From assembly GCF_007197645.1 (NCBI RefSeq), contig NZ_VKGK01000007.1:1-64000 (forward strand): a DNA stretch of 64,000 bases, in the 5' to 3' direction. Below are positions 31,505 to 39,299 of the stretch, piece by piece. Under the pieces are notes generated by a model. That model did no database searches. It was not told the origin of the DNA and saw only the letters and a list, made by a program, of their open reading frames with translations. Made by a program: the position numbers and the translations under genes. The first letter of the stretch is position 1. Each line of letters opens with the position of its first letter. This DNA is from Shewanella hanedai (lineage in GTDB: Bacteria; Pseudomonadota; Gammaproteobacteria; Enterobacterales; Shewanellaceae).

Positions 31505-32347
31505 ATGGATCTGGCGGTCGCACTTTACATTGTACCAACACCAATTGGTAACTTAGGGGACATCAGTTCTCGTGCCATAGATGTACTCAACAATGTCAAA
31601 TTAATAGCCTGCGAGGATACTCGTCATAGCGGTATTCTTTTGAGCCACTTTGGCATAGAAACACGAAAAACAGCCCTTCATGATCACAATGAAAGGGATA
31701 GAGCTGACTGGATCATTCAAAAGTTAAGTAATGGCGAACCCGTTGCGTTGATCTCCGACGCCGGTACACCACTGATTTCTGACCCTGGATACCACTTGGT
31801 GTCGCAAGTCAGAGCCGCTGGCTACAAGGTGATCCCACTGCCGGGTGCGTGTGCTGCTATTACAGCGCTGAGTGCATCAGGTCTGCCATCAGATCGCTTC
31901 ACTTTCGAAGGCTTCTTACCTTCAAAAGAGAAAGGCCGTATCGATAAACTCACCGAGCTTAAAGAAGATCCAAGAACCTTAATCTTCTACGAATCACCGC
32001 ATCGTATCATCCCGAGTTTAGAATCCATTCTGGTTGCATTGGGTGAAGATCGTGAGATTGTAATGGCCCGTGAAATGACCAAGACTTTTGAAACTTTCCT
32101 ATGTGGAACGGTTAAAGAGGTATTGGAACAGGTAAAAGCCGATCCTAACCAACAAAAAGGTGAAATCGTGCTGATGTGCCATGGTTACCGCCTCAATGAC
32201 GAGGAAGGTATCCCAACAGTGGTGATTAGTACATTAAAGCTGCTGTGCGAAGAGCTGCCTTTAAAGAAGGCCTCGGCACTTGCCGGTCAGATCCATGGGT
32301 TAAAGAAGAACGCTCTCTACAAATATGGCCTTGAAAACGGCCTATAA
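31505..32347 (+). CDS. rsmI: 16S rRNA (cytidine-1402 2'-O)-methyltransferase RsmI
   Basis: 280-residue tetrapyrrole-methylase-fold enzyme. The N-terminal [37 protein letters not shown] and PLPGACAAI motifs (SAM pocket) are all present. It 2'-O-methylates C1402 in the ribosomal P site. Divergent from lpoA and upstream of rnpB, a familiar gammaproteobacterial arrangement. Confidence 0.95.
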   Translation: MDLAVALYIVPTPIGNLGDISSRAIDVLNNVKLIACEDTRHSGILLSHFGIETRKTALHDHNERDRADWIIQKLSNGEPVALISDAGTPLISDPGYHLVSQVRAAGYKVIPLPGACAAITALSASGLPSDRFTFEGFLPSKEKGRIDKLTELKEDPRTLIFYESPHRIIPSLESILVALGEDREIVMAREMTKTFETFLCGTVKEVLEQVKADPNQQKGEIVLMCHGYRLNDEEGIPTVVISTLKLLCEELPLKKASALAGQIHGLKKNALYKYGLENGL

Positions 32348-32413
32348 AGAACGCTTTTTAATCGGGCGAGTTATAAAGGCCGATTTTTGATGGAGTGTTG
32401 ACTTCGCTTAGGC

Positions 32414-32419
32414 TATAAT
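32414..32419 (+). promoter_or_regulatory. -10 element of the rnpB promoter
   Basis: A perfect TATAAT lies seven bases before the inferred RNase P RNA start, followed by a GC-rich discriminator (CCGCGCC). No good -35 hexamer is seen at 16-18 bases; TTGACT at 32398 is only 10 bases away. Confidence 0.65.
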
Positions 32420-32426
32420 CCGCGCC

Positions 32427-32775
<349 letters not shown>

Positions 32776-32785
32776 TAATAACACG

Positions 32786-32818
32786 AAAACCGCATCTCGA
32801 AAGAGATGCGGTTTTTTT
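32786..32818 (+). terminator. rnpB terminator
   Basis: AAAACCGCATCTC pairs with GAGATGCGGTTTT around GAAA and is followed by a T-run. A canonical intrinsic terminator. Confidence 0.93.
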
Positions 32819-33073
32819 GTATTTATCGAAAGGAAAGCTCAAATATGAATTAATTTTCCAACTACAAGACTTTATCTACGCATTATCCATGAAAAGATGC
32901 ATAGATTAGTTCTTCACATTCAAACTTCACCATTTCTCCTCTAAAGTCGCTACTTTCAACCATATATCAGCTTCAAAGCCAACTTTAGAAGATTCGATAA
33001 GCTTTCGTGCTATCTAGAGCATTGAACATCCACAGTAGAGCCGCTATGTTATTGATTAATAATGGCTGGCTAG
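32819..33073. other. Left edge of the accessory island; no intact gene
   Basis: AT-rich sequence after the rnpB terminator. On the minus strand about 28 codons (32938-33021) read as plausible protein (containing ESSKVGFEADIWLKVATLEE), possibly a gene remnant. At 33040-33068, ATGTTATTGATT...GGCTGGCT resembles the right end of the transposase element at 35835-35862. No promoter could be assigned. Confidence 0.4.
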
Positions 33074-33226
33074 ATTTACTCTCTCAATAAAAATTGGATA
33101 ACCAGTCCGTCGGTAAAAAATCTACTTTTAGGTAGCGTTGCAGAGTCAGTAATAGATGAGTTTAACCTGGGTATTTTTGAACCAGAAAATATTGATGTAG
33201 GGGATTTACAACTATGCTCCTTATAA
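33074..33226 (+). pseudogene. Coding fragment overlapping the start of the 309-residue gene
   Basis: A 50-codon open frame from just after a TAG to the TAA at 33224. It has no start codon but reads like the tail of a protein (NWITSPSVKNLLLG... FEPENIDVGDLQL). Its stop overlaps the ATG of the next gene at 33214 by 13 bases, an overlap typical of genuine neighbouring genes. Inference: it is the C-terminal remnant of an upstream gene, perhaps a toxin tip, whose front has been lost at the repeat near 33040-33068. No family recognised. Confidence 0.4.
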
Positions 33227-34143
33227 AATTGAATGACAAAATAAATAAAGATGCTTGGCTGCTTGATGACAAACAGTGGGTAGCAGAGCGAAAGAAGAGG
33301 TGGAGGCGATTAAGTGCATTTCTTCGAAAAGGTGTAATACGGCCGAAAGATGTTAAGTATTATCAAACATTTTTCTTAACGGGATTGCTACATAAGCCAG
33401 ATGATGAGTTTGAATATCCACACGAACTATGTGCGCTGATATTAATGATACTACATCCCGATCAGTCGGAAGAAAACCTTAGAGGTATCTATAAGTATAA
33501 TGTAACACTTTTCAATAAAGGTGAATGTGATGATGATAGTGTGGACTTTTTTTATAGAAGTATATTTGGTTCAGCTAGAGATTTAACGAATCTAGAGGGA
33601 GGCTATAGAGATATTTTTCATGGGCAAGAAGAGCTCTATGTAAAAATACTTTATGGAGATAATGAAGACGAGTATAAGTTAAGGCGTAAATCTAGGGGGG
33701 ATCAAAACTTCAGCAGTTTATGCAGTAGTATGATGGAATTTATTCTGGAAGAAAGTGCGTATGAGAACGAGTTTAGGCAATATTTAATCGACTTCTCTTT
33801 TTTGGCGGTAGAGAAAACAGACTTTAAAGAGAGAGGTAGGATGCAAGATGATATGCCTCGCTTTCTTCAAACGATTGCTCACTATGAACTATTAGACCCT
33901 TTTAAAAATGTAAATGAGCTTCGTTACGACAGAGCGTGGAAAGTAGTTAATCATCTGCGTGATAGGTTTAATGAACCTAACCTTTACCCTCCTCTAAAGG
34001 AGTTATGGGAGTTTGCAAAAACAAAAGAGGGCAGGTTGACGGAGTATAAGTTTAGCCATGAATATCCAATACTAGAAAAGCTCCATGAGGGAATGGAAAA
34101 GCTATCCCCAGTGAAGAAAAGAAGAAAGCTGCCATCAAAATAA
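33214..34143 (+). CDS. Hypothetical protein, candidate immunity-type paralogue (309 aa)
   Basis: 309 residues, soluble, charged, mostly helical by eye; no signal peptide or membrane segment. I do not recognise a named family. The N-terminal ~70 residues (W..DDKQWV..RK..W..L, then DVKY, FFLTGLL and ILHPD) align with residues 2-73 of the protein at 36524-37876. A weaker match continues (FRQYLIDFSFL with YFYAFDCYHL; LWEFAKTKEGRLT with IWANARAGKYLT) to about residue 280, so the two are homologues. The last ~25 residues are very basic. The gene starts inside the end of a coding fragment, and its stop codon is part of a TAAATCAGGC repeat. Small soluble paralogues after orphan toxin-like fragments suggest immunity proteins; this is unproven. 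Confidence 0.65.
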   Translation: MLLIKLNDKINKDAWLLDDKQWVAERKKRWRRLSAFLRKGVIRPKDVKYYQTFFLTGLLHKPDDEFEYPHELCALILMILHPDQSEENLRGIYKYNVTLFNKGECDDDSVDFFYRSIFGSARDLTNLEGGYRDIFHGQEELYVKILYGDNEDEYKLRRKSRGDQNFSSLCSSMMEFILEESAYENEFRQYLIDFSFLAVEKTDFKERGRMQDDMPRFLQTIAHYELLDPFKNVNELRYDRAWKVVNHLRDRFNEPNLYPPLKELWEFAKTKEGRLTEYKFSHEYPILEKLHEGMEKLSPVKKRRKLPSK

Positions 34144-34190
34144 ATCAGGCCACCCAAAATAAATCAGGCCAAAATAAATCAGGCCACCCA
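34141..34190 (+). repeat. Cluster of TAAATCAGGC direct repeats (three copies)
   Basis: TAAATCAGGC at 34141, 34160 and 34175, mostly followed by CACCCA. Four more copies lie at 34459, 34527, 34549 and 34564. A related sequence in reverse orientation (TGATTTATTTTGGGTGGC) is at 35842-35859, beyond the transposase gene. They probably mark the left ends of nested transposase elements. Confidence 0.75.
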
Positions 34191-34316
34191 CAATAAATGG
34201 TGCATTTTTCATTCTCCTACTAACCTAAAGAAATAAATATGGACAGGCATAGTTAATTGCGTAAATTCGACACCTCCTACTAAGCTTTAGTTATCGTTAA
34301 AAAGTAGGAGTTAACC
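34191..34316 (+). repeat. Transposase leader repeat, copy 1
   Basis: Positions ~34230-34316 are nearly identical to 37901-37984: ATGGACAGGCATAGTTAATT, then ACCTCCTACTAAGCTTTAG and AAAGTAGGAGTTAACC before an ATG. CTCCTACT (34274-34281) is complementary to AGTAGGAG (34303-34310), which holds the ribosome binding site, so the leader can fold and mask it. The segment before it (34183-34228) is a more diverged copy of the same leader. Confidence 0.75.
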
Positions 34317-34442
34317 ATGCCTCGTCCCAGAAGATCCCAGATCAGTATTGAACTTTCCATATGAATAAGAAGTCCGTATTACCATGCATGGAGTAGAACA
34401 GTTCGTCGTCCCTTCCTAACGGGAGTTGATGAACTCTCGTAG
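34317..34442 (+). pseudogene. Decayed 5' fragment of a REP-associated tyrosine transposase
   Basis: The ATG at 34317 opens MPRPRRSQISIE, then an in-frame TGA at 34362. The same frame resumes with SPYYHAWSRTVRRPFLTGVD up to a TAG at 34440. This matches residues 1-33 of the intact transposase at 34645 (MPCPRRTQISVE, FYHAVSRCVRKAWLTGVD). It is a truncated copy of a related but distinct transposase, cut about 40 codons in, and the next leader repeat begins a few bases later. Confidence 0.8.
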
Positions 34443-34455
34443 TAAAAAGCGTGGG

Positions 34456-34644
34456 CAATAAATCAGGCCACCCACAATAAATGGTGCATTTTTCATCCTC
34501 CTACTAAGCTTTGGTTATCACCATAATAAATCAGGCCACCCACCATAATAAATCAGGCTGCAATAAATCAGGCCACCCACAATAAATGGTGCATTTGTCC
34601 TCCTCCCACTAAGCTTTGGTTATTGGTAGAAGTAGGAGGTAAAT
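34456..34644 (+). repeat. Repeat cluster and leader of the intact transposase
   Basis: Contains four TAAATCAGGC(CACCCA) copies (34459, 34527, 34549, 34564) and two copies of the ACAATAAATGGTGCATTT...CTAAGCTTTGGTTAT leader. In the last, CCTCCCACT (34602-34610) can pair, with one mismatch, with AGTAGGAGG (34631-34639), the ribosome binding site of the transposase. No gene is present; this looks like nested insertion of the same family of elements. Confidence 0.7.
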
Positions 34645-35622
34645 ATGCCCTGTCCTAGACGAACTCAAATAAGTGTTGAAGACACGCCTTTCTATCACGC
34701 AGTTTCAAGGTGCGTGCGCAAGGCCTGGCTGACAGGAGTTGATTCGCAGACCGGTAGGTCCTATGAACATCGACGAGAATGGGTAGAATCTCAGTTAGTT
34801 AAGTTAGGTGAAGTCTTTGCTATAGATATAGCCGCTTATGCAGTGATGAGTAATCACCTGCATCTGGTATTGAGGATTGATATTGAATTAGCCAATAGTT
34901 GGAGCGATAGGGAGGTGGTAGAGCAGTGGCATCAACTGTTTAATGGCACAGAGCAGACACAAAGGTTTGCAAAAGGTGAATTAGTAGAAGAACGAAACCT
35001 AGCCCAGCTGAGGCATTCAATTGCTCAATATCGAAGCCGCCTGAGCGATATATCTTGGTTTATGAGGTGCTTAAACGAGCCTATTGCTCGAATGGCGAAT
35101 AAGGAAGACAAGTGTACAGGTAGATTCTGGGAGGGGAGGTTTAAGTCTCAGGCTTTGCTTGATGAAGCTGCCGTATTGGCTTGTATGGCCTACGTAGACT
35201 TGAACCCTATTCGAGCGAAAATGGCGCAGACACTGGAAAGCTCGGAGTATACTAGCATTCAACAACGTATCCGTGCGGCATTTAAAGGTGAGCAACCTCT
35301 GCCATTGCTGAGTTTCATTGGCAATGAAAAGCTAAACCAGCCTAAGGGGATTAATTTTGTCCTAAAAGACTATCTACAGCTAGTTGATGAAACGGGACGA
35401 ATCATCCGTGATGATAAAAGAGGCTCTATATCTTTAAGTTCAGCTAAGGTGCTAACAAGACTGAATATCTCATCGGAAAACTGGATAAAACTCACTACAG
35501 AATTTGGTAAAATATTCCACGGCCCTGTGGGTAATACTCAAGAATTAACCACCTTTTGTGAACACCTTCAAAAGCGCAGACGTCACTTTGCCAAGAGTTG
35601 CAAGTATCTAGAAGATGGCTGA
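34645..35622 (+). CDS. REP-associated tyrosine transposase (Y1/IS200-like, TnpA_REP family)
   Basis: 325-residue Y1-type single-strand transposase. The HUH motif is HLHLVL (His71 and His73), preceded by YAVMSN. The family segment ISWFMRCLNEPIARMANK, GRFWEGRFKS and AYVDLNPIRA are present. The first residues MPCPRR are shared with the two decayed copies. Enzymes of this family act on REP-like hairpins with adjacent tetranucleotides. It is flanked on the left by tandem TAAATCAGGC repeats and on the right by an inverted version near 35842. The ribosome binding site AGTAGGAGG is strong but can be masked by an upstream complementary segment. The C-terminal ~90 residues are an extension of unknown role. 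Confidence 0.9.
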   Translation: MPCPRRTQISVEDTPFYHAVSRCVRKAWLTGVDSQTGRSYEHRREWVESQLVKLGEVFAIDIAAYAVMSNHLHLVLRIDIELANSWSDREVVEQWHQLFNGTEQTQRFAKGELVEERNLAQLRHSIAQYRSRLSDISWFMRCLNEPIARMANKEDKCTGRFWEGRFKSQALLDEAAVLACMAYVDLNPIRAKMAQTLESSEYTSIQQRIRAAFKGEQPLPLLSFIGNEKLNQPKGINFVLKDYLQLVDETGRIIRDDKRGSISLSSAKVLTRLNISSENWIKLTTEFGKIFHGPVGNTQELTTFCEHLQKRRRHFAKSCKYLEDG

Positions 35623-35923
35623 CAACAAACTTAGCTAAACCCCCTTACCTTTCAAACTACTTTTACTCTACTCAATCTTCTTAGATAACATGAGTTCACA
35701 AGCTCTGTCCGTCGTTCAGCATTTTCGTGTTAAATTGCCCTACTAATCATTCGTAAGCAGGTTAAGTTACAGTGGTGTCAGCAAGTTGACCGCTTCAATG
35801 ACAGTCTAAGTTGAAAGCTTGCTAAGGTAGCGATATGTTATTGATTTATTTTGGGTGGCTTTATAAATTGTTTTTAAGTTTTTTGGCCGCCAGCAAAAGT
35901 ATGGCGCTCAGTTTCACTTAGTT
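35623..35923. other. Right flank of the transposase element
   Basis: 301 bases without a gene. AGCAAGTTGAC...AAGTTGAAAGCTTGCT (~35779-35824) is an imperfect inverted repeat. At 35835-35862, ATGTTATTGATTTATTTTGGGTGGC carries the reverse complement of the left-end motif GCCACCCAAAATAAATCA seen at 34150. I take this as the right end of the element. From 35867 the frame of the next gene is open without a start codon and reads as protein-like sequence (FGRQQKYGAQFHLV). Confidence 0.55.
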
Positions 35924-36517
35924 ATGGTGTCATATAAACATTTAATGAGTCAGGTAGATTCATCTCAACCTAAAGTGAAAGCGATAGAAGCTTCGAGAAA
36001 GATCGCATTTAACAGTGGTACAAGTTATTCCCGCGAGGTGGATATCGTGCTTACCAATGATGCAGAAGAGTGGCTTGAATTGAAGTCCCTGCAAATGCCA
36101 CTCAATAAAAGTCTCCTAAAGGAATGGACTGGTTACCCTGGCAAGCCAAAGCGAGGGCAGCATATCCATAAAGAGTTCTTTTCTGACTTCTTAGAGCTTG
36201 AATCTGAAGATAAACCCAGTTTTCAAAAATTATCTTGGCGTTTTCAGCAGTTTGTCTCCCAAGATAAAAAGCATAAAGGTCCTAAAACGACAGATTTGAA
36301 GAAAATAAAATTAGATGAGCGACTTTGTAAGGTTCCTGCAGCAGCCAAAAATGATGTGAAAAAGAAAACAGGTAAGGAGCATGTTGCTCATACTGAAACG
36401 TGTGAGTCGTTATTTTACAGTATGGTTAGCGTTCAAAATACTAAGGCGATAATGAAAGACTTTTTAGATAATAACTTGCTGGAAGGTATGGAAGACTTAA
36501 TTAACGCGGTGGAGTAG
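35924..36517 (+). CDS. Candidate PD-(D/E)XK nuclease domain protein (possible orphan toxin tip)
   Basis: 197 residues from the first ATG; the frame is open 19 codons further back to a stop at 35864 without a start codon, and no ribosome binding site precedes the ATG. Residues 38-54 read REVDIVL..., then EWLELK, giving Asp40, Glu52 and Lys54 in a D-x11-E-x-K spacing, with Glu22 upstream. This is the pattern of PD-(D/E)XK nucleases. The rest is lysine-rich with several aromatic/charged helices. It lacks a signal or delivery domain. Inference: it is a C-terminal toxin domain separated from its carrier, with the next gene as possible cognate immunity. A host-defence nuclease is an alternative. 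Confidence 0.55.
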   Translation: MVSYKHLMSQVDSSQPKVKAIEASRKIAFNSGTSYSREVDIVLTNDAEEWLELKSLQMPLNKSLLKEWTGYPGKPKRGQHIHKEFFSDFLELESEDKPSFQKLSWRFQQFVSQDKKHKGPKTTDLKKIKLDERLCKVPAAAKNDVKKKTGKEHVAHTETCESLFYSMVSVQNTKAIMKDFLDNNLLEGMEDLINAVE

Positions 36518-36523
36518 TAAAAC

Positions 36524-37876
36524 ATGTATTGGAAAGTTGAAGATAAAAAATGGGTGAAGGCTCGTAAGGTACTATGGGCTGAGTTAAAAAAATGCCTTTT
36601 AGAGCATCAATACTCTAAAAAAGAGGTTAAATATATGGAGCCCTATTTTCTAAAGGGCGTACGTAAACAAGAAGATATTGCATGGGCAGAACCTGTACCG
36701 CTTATCTACTGTTTAGCGTGGCACCCATCAGATGATATTAACGTTTGGTTTGCAGAGTTTCAGCGCATCAAGTCTGAGGCGCGATGTGAAGAATCTATGG
36801 TGGGCAGTATCAGCACTAGCTATATTTTAATAAAAGATAACAGTTACTTATATTCTCCATTAAATGCGACTGAAAATGTAAAGTCACTTTTTTTGCAGCG
36901 TGAGCAACTACTTTATCAGTTTTTATTCTTAAATCAGCAGTTTCTCGATGACGCTTATGTTAAACAGGCTGAACAATGGCGGCTTGAAGCGCTTCGGCCG
37001 TTAAATAGCGGTGCTTTGTATTGTGTTCGTGGATTGGGAAGGTTGATTGAAGAATATCAAAATGATGCTAGAACACAGCCATATTTTTATGCTTTTGATT
37101 GCTATCATCTCCAAAATTTAAGTCAATATCTCTCTACAGAAATGTATAAAAGACAAATGCGAAGGGATGATTCTGAAGAAAAGCTCGGGCGGATGCTGGC
37201 GACTAGCCTGCAGTTTTACCAGCAACGGCAGCAATATTCTGCGGCGTTTCAAACAATCGCAGAGCTTTGGTTTAAACAACTTGATTCAGACGAGATTGCC
37301 CCAGAATGGAAAAACATTTGGGCGAATGCCAGGGCGGGTAAGTATCTAACAGACGATGAATACTTTTCAAAAGATAAAACTGAAGAAGTGGATATTGAAA
37401 ACAATAAGACTAATGTCGAGGATGAACTTAATCAGCTACTACTTGATGGTACAAATAGAACTGAAATCATAGCGTGTTTAGCTGACCATTTTGAAGCTGA
37501 AACGATTGAGTTATTTGATATTAATGATTTAGATAATATTCGCTCACCTTATATAGGTTTTATTGATCCCTTAGAGCAGTTAGTTAAGTTACGTGGCGTG
37601 CGTGATAGTGTTAGTTACCAAGATGAGGTCAAAGATGATGTATTAACGATTAGCTTAAATGAAAAAGTGATCGGTGAGATTAATCTGGATGAGGTTTTTA
37701 GCAATGAAACTGCAGATTACTTTCAGAAGATTATAGATTTGGCTATGGAGTGGTTTCCGAATCAAGCATTATTATCGGTTGAGGAGGGTTCAACTTCCTT
37801 GTTTATCTTACCGAGTAATATATTTAAGCTGCTAAAAGAAAATGGAATTGAGTCAGACTTACTAACTCAGCAATAA
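36524..37876 (+). CDS. Hypothetical protein, candidate immunity-type paralogue with extra C-terminal domain (450 aa)
   Basis: 450 residues, soluble, no signal. Residues 1-285 align with the whole of the 309-residue protein at 33214-34143: W..EDKKWV..RK..W..L, VKYMEPYFLKGV, LAWHPSDD at the front and IWANARAGKYLT near 280. A very acidic linker follows (~285-320). Then comes a separate C-terminal domain of about 125 residues (IGFIDPLEQLVKLRG; SLFILPSNIFKLL). It starts six bases after the stop of the nuclease-like ORF, so the two are probably cotranscribed, and the downstream transposase leader repeat begins 20-30 bases after its stop. Immunity to the neighbouring nuclease is a guess from order and paralogy; no family is recognised. 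Confidence 0.65.
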   Translation: MYWKVEDKKWVKARKVLWAELKKCLLEHQYSKKEVKYMEPYFLKGVRKQEDIAWAEPVPLIYCLAWHPSDDINVWFAEFQRIKSEARCEESMVGSISTSYILIKDNSYLYSPLNATENVKSLFLQREQLLYQFLFLNQQFLDDAYVKQAEQWRLEALRPLNSGALYCVRGLGRLIEEYQNDARTQPYFYAFDCYHLQNLSQYLSTEMYKRQMRRDDSEEKLGRMLATSLQFYQQRQQYSAAFQTIAELWFKQLDSDEIAPEWKNIWANARAGKYLTDDEYFSKDKTEEVDIENNKTNVEDELNQLLLDGTNRTEIIACLADHFEAETIELFDINDLDNIRSPYIGFIDPLEQLVKLRGVRDSVSYQDEVKDDVLTISLNEKVIGEINLDEVFSNETADYFQKIIDLAMEWFPNQALLSVEEGSTSLFILPSNIFKLLKENGIESDLLTQQ

Positions 37877-37887
37877 TAATTAAAAAA

Positions 37888-37984
37888 GAATAAATCAGAA
37901 ATAAATGTGGACAGGCATAGTTAATTGCGTAAATTCCACACCTCCTACTAAGCTTTAGTTATCGGTAAAAAGTAGGAGTTAACC
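37888..37984 (+). repeat. Transposase leader repeat, copy 3
   Basis: Nearly identical to 34230-34316: GTGGACAGGCATAGTTAATT, ACCTCCTACTAAGCTTTAG and AAAGTAGGAGTTAACC. CTCCTACT (37942-37949) and AGTAGGAG (37971-37978) form the same ribosome-site-masking inverted repeat. A degenerate TAAATCAG occurs at 37891. Confidence 0.8.
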
Positions 37985-38029
37985 ATGCCTCGTCCCAGAA
38001 GAACCCAGATCAGTATTGAAGATGCATAG
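37985..38029 (+). pseudogene. Second decayed 5' fragment of the transposase
   Basis: ATG then 13 codons MPRPRRTQISIEDA... ending in TAG at 38027. It is identical in its first residues to the start of the related transposase family (MPCPRRTQISVED in the intact copy). Only the leader and the first codons remain, so this is the right-hand remnant bounding the accessory island. Confidence 0.8.
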
Positions 38030-38069
38030 GGCTATCTTGTTGTTTTAATTTATATGATTTTTATTTTCC

Positions 38070-39299
38070 TTATCGTTCAGTTTTCTCTAACTGTTTTCGG
38101 TATTCACTCGGCGTTTGTCCAGTTTCTTGCTTAAATGCTTTATAAAAAGAAGATCGGGCGTTAAATCCAACTTCAAGCGCTATATCAAGTACGGTATTTT
38201 TATTTGCGATTATTTTCGGTTTTGCTGCTTCAATGCGCCACTGGTTGACGAAATCAAAAAAGTTAGCTGATAGCGTTTCATTGAGAGTTTGCGAGATATA
38301 ATTGGGTGAAATAGCGACATGATTTGCGAGTTTTTGCAGTGATAAACTTGAGTCTAAGTAGAGTTTATCGTTTTCCATCACGTTATTAATTTTACCTGCG
38401 ATACGTGTAGCTTGCTCGACACTCAAGGCCGAACGTTGATATTTCTTTGGCGACTCTGGTGTGGTGCCACTTTGATTATCGTTGCTTTCTATATCAAGAA
38501 CCGTTTCACTCACACTCTCATTGTTAAGTGTTGAGTTTAGGTTATTTTTTTCATTGTATTCAGTCAGTACTGGTTTTTGCTGTAAACCAAAATGAGCCAA
38601 GCTCCATATTAGTAATAGCAATAACAGGCTCTCGGTGCGCAGATTAAATAGTAAGTTGTCAAAGAGACTTGAGGAGAACAAGGTCGCTAAAGAAAATAGC
38701 CAAGCGCTAATGGCGACGAACATTAACCAGTTTATCCAATTAAGCTCTTTATCATCATTATTAGAAAATACATTTTTCAGTTGTTGTCGGTAAGCAACTA
38801 GACGATGAATAATTCGATAAATGGTATATACGCATTGCCCAAGCCAGAGCAATATTATGATTAATATACTAACCATTAACGTGCAAGTTAAAGGATCCGA
38901 GAGATCTGCATCATCAATAAAAATTGCAGTATGCATATCTTTGGGCAAGAACATCATCACTACGCTAATTAATATCGCAGGCCATAACAGTACAAAATGA
39001 CGAGCTTGTGTTGAGTTGAGTTGCCAAGGTTTTTCAGCAGTAATTCCTTCAACGTAAAACCATAAAGATGGCGCCAATACAAAAAGTGCTGGAAATGCTA
39101 ATGCTGAATATAGTTGGTACCAATTAGGAAAATAAGTGCTAACCACAGGCTCCATTGCTAAGGCGCCATTAGCGAATAAGAAGAGCGCTAAAGGTAAGCA
39201 TATTACCGATTTTTTTGCTCTGGTTAGCAATACGGGAACACTTAACAAAATTTGTCCTACCATAATCATGGAGAGGGTCATTACTATAGGGTCGGTCAA
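38070..39299 (-). CDS. Membrane-anchored AraC-family regulator
   Basis: 409 residues. The N-terminal ~240 residues contain seven or so hydrophobic segments, a membrane sensor. After a polar linker (~250-300, rich in N, S and E) comes an AraC-type double helix-turn-helix: LQKLANHVAISPNYISQTLNE (first HTH, near residue 330) and VLDIALEVGFNARSSFYKAFKQETGQTPSEYRK at the end. This layout is known for regulators sensing envelope signals or small hydrophobic ligands. It is divergent from the DUF2306-like pair at 39695-41090, which it may control. Target and signal are unknown. Confidence 0.85.
   Translation of the reverse strand: MTDPIVMTLSMIMVGQILLSVPVLLTRAKKSVICLPLALFLFANGALAMEPVVSTYFPNWYQLYSALAFPALFVLAPSLWFYVEGITAEKPWQLNSTQARHFVLLWPAILISVVMMFLPKDMHTAIFIDDADLSDPLTCTLMVSILIIILLWLGQCVYTIYRIIHRLVAYRQQLKNVFSNNDDKELNWINWLMFVAISAWLFSLATLFSSSLFDNLLFNLRTESLLLLLLIWSLAHFGLQQKPVLTEYNEKNNLNSTLNNESVSETVLDIESNDNQSGTTPESPKKYQRSALSVEQATRIAGKINNVMENDKLYLDSSLSLQKLANHVAISPNYISQTLNETLSANFFDFVNQWRIEAAKPKIIANKNTVLDIALEVGFNARSSFYKAFKQETGQTPSEYRKQLEKTER

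Noticed and set aside
34141-34573. CRISPR array interpretation of the TAAATCAGGC repeats
   Set aside because: Spacing is irregular (15 to ~280 bases), units are too short, and the sequences between are transposase leaders rather than unique spacers; no cas genes are present.
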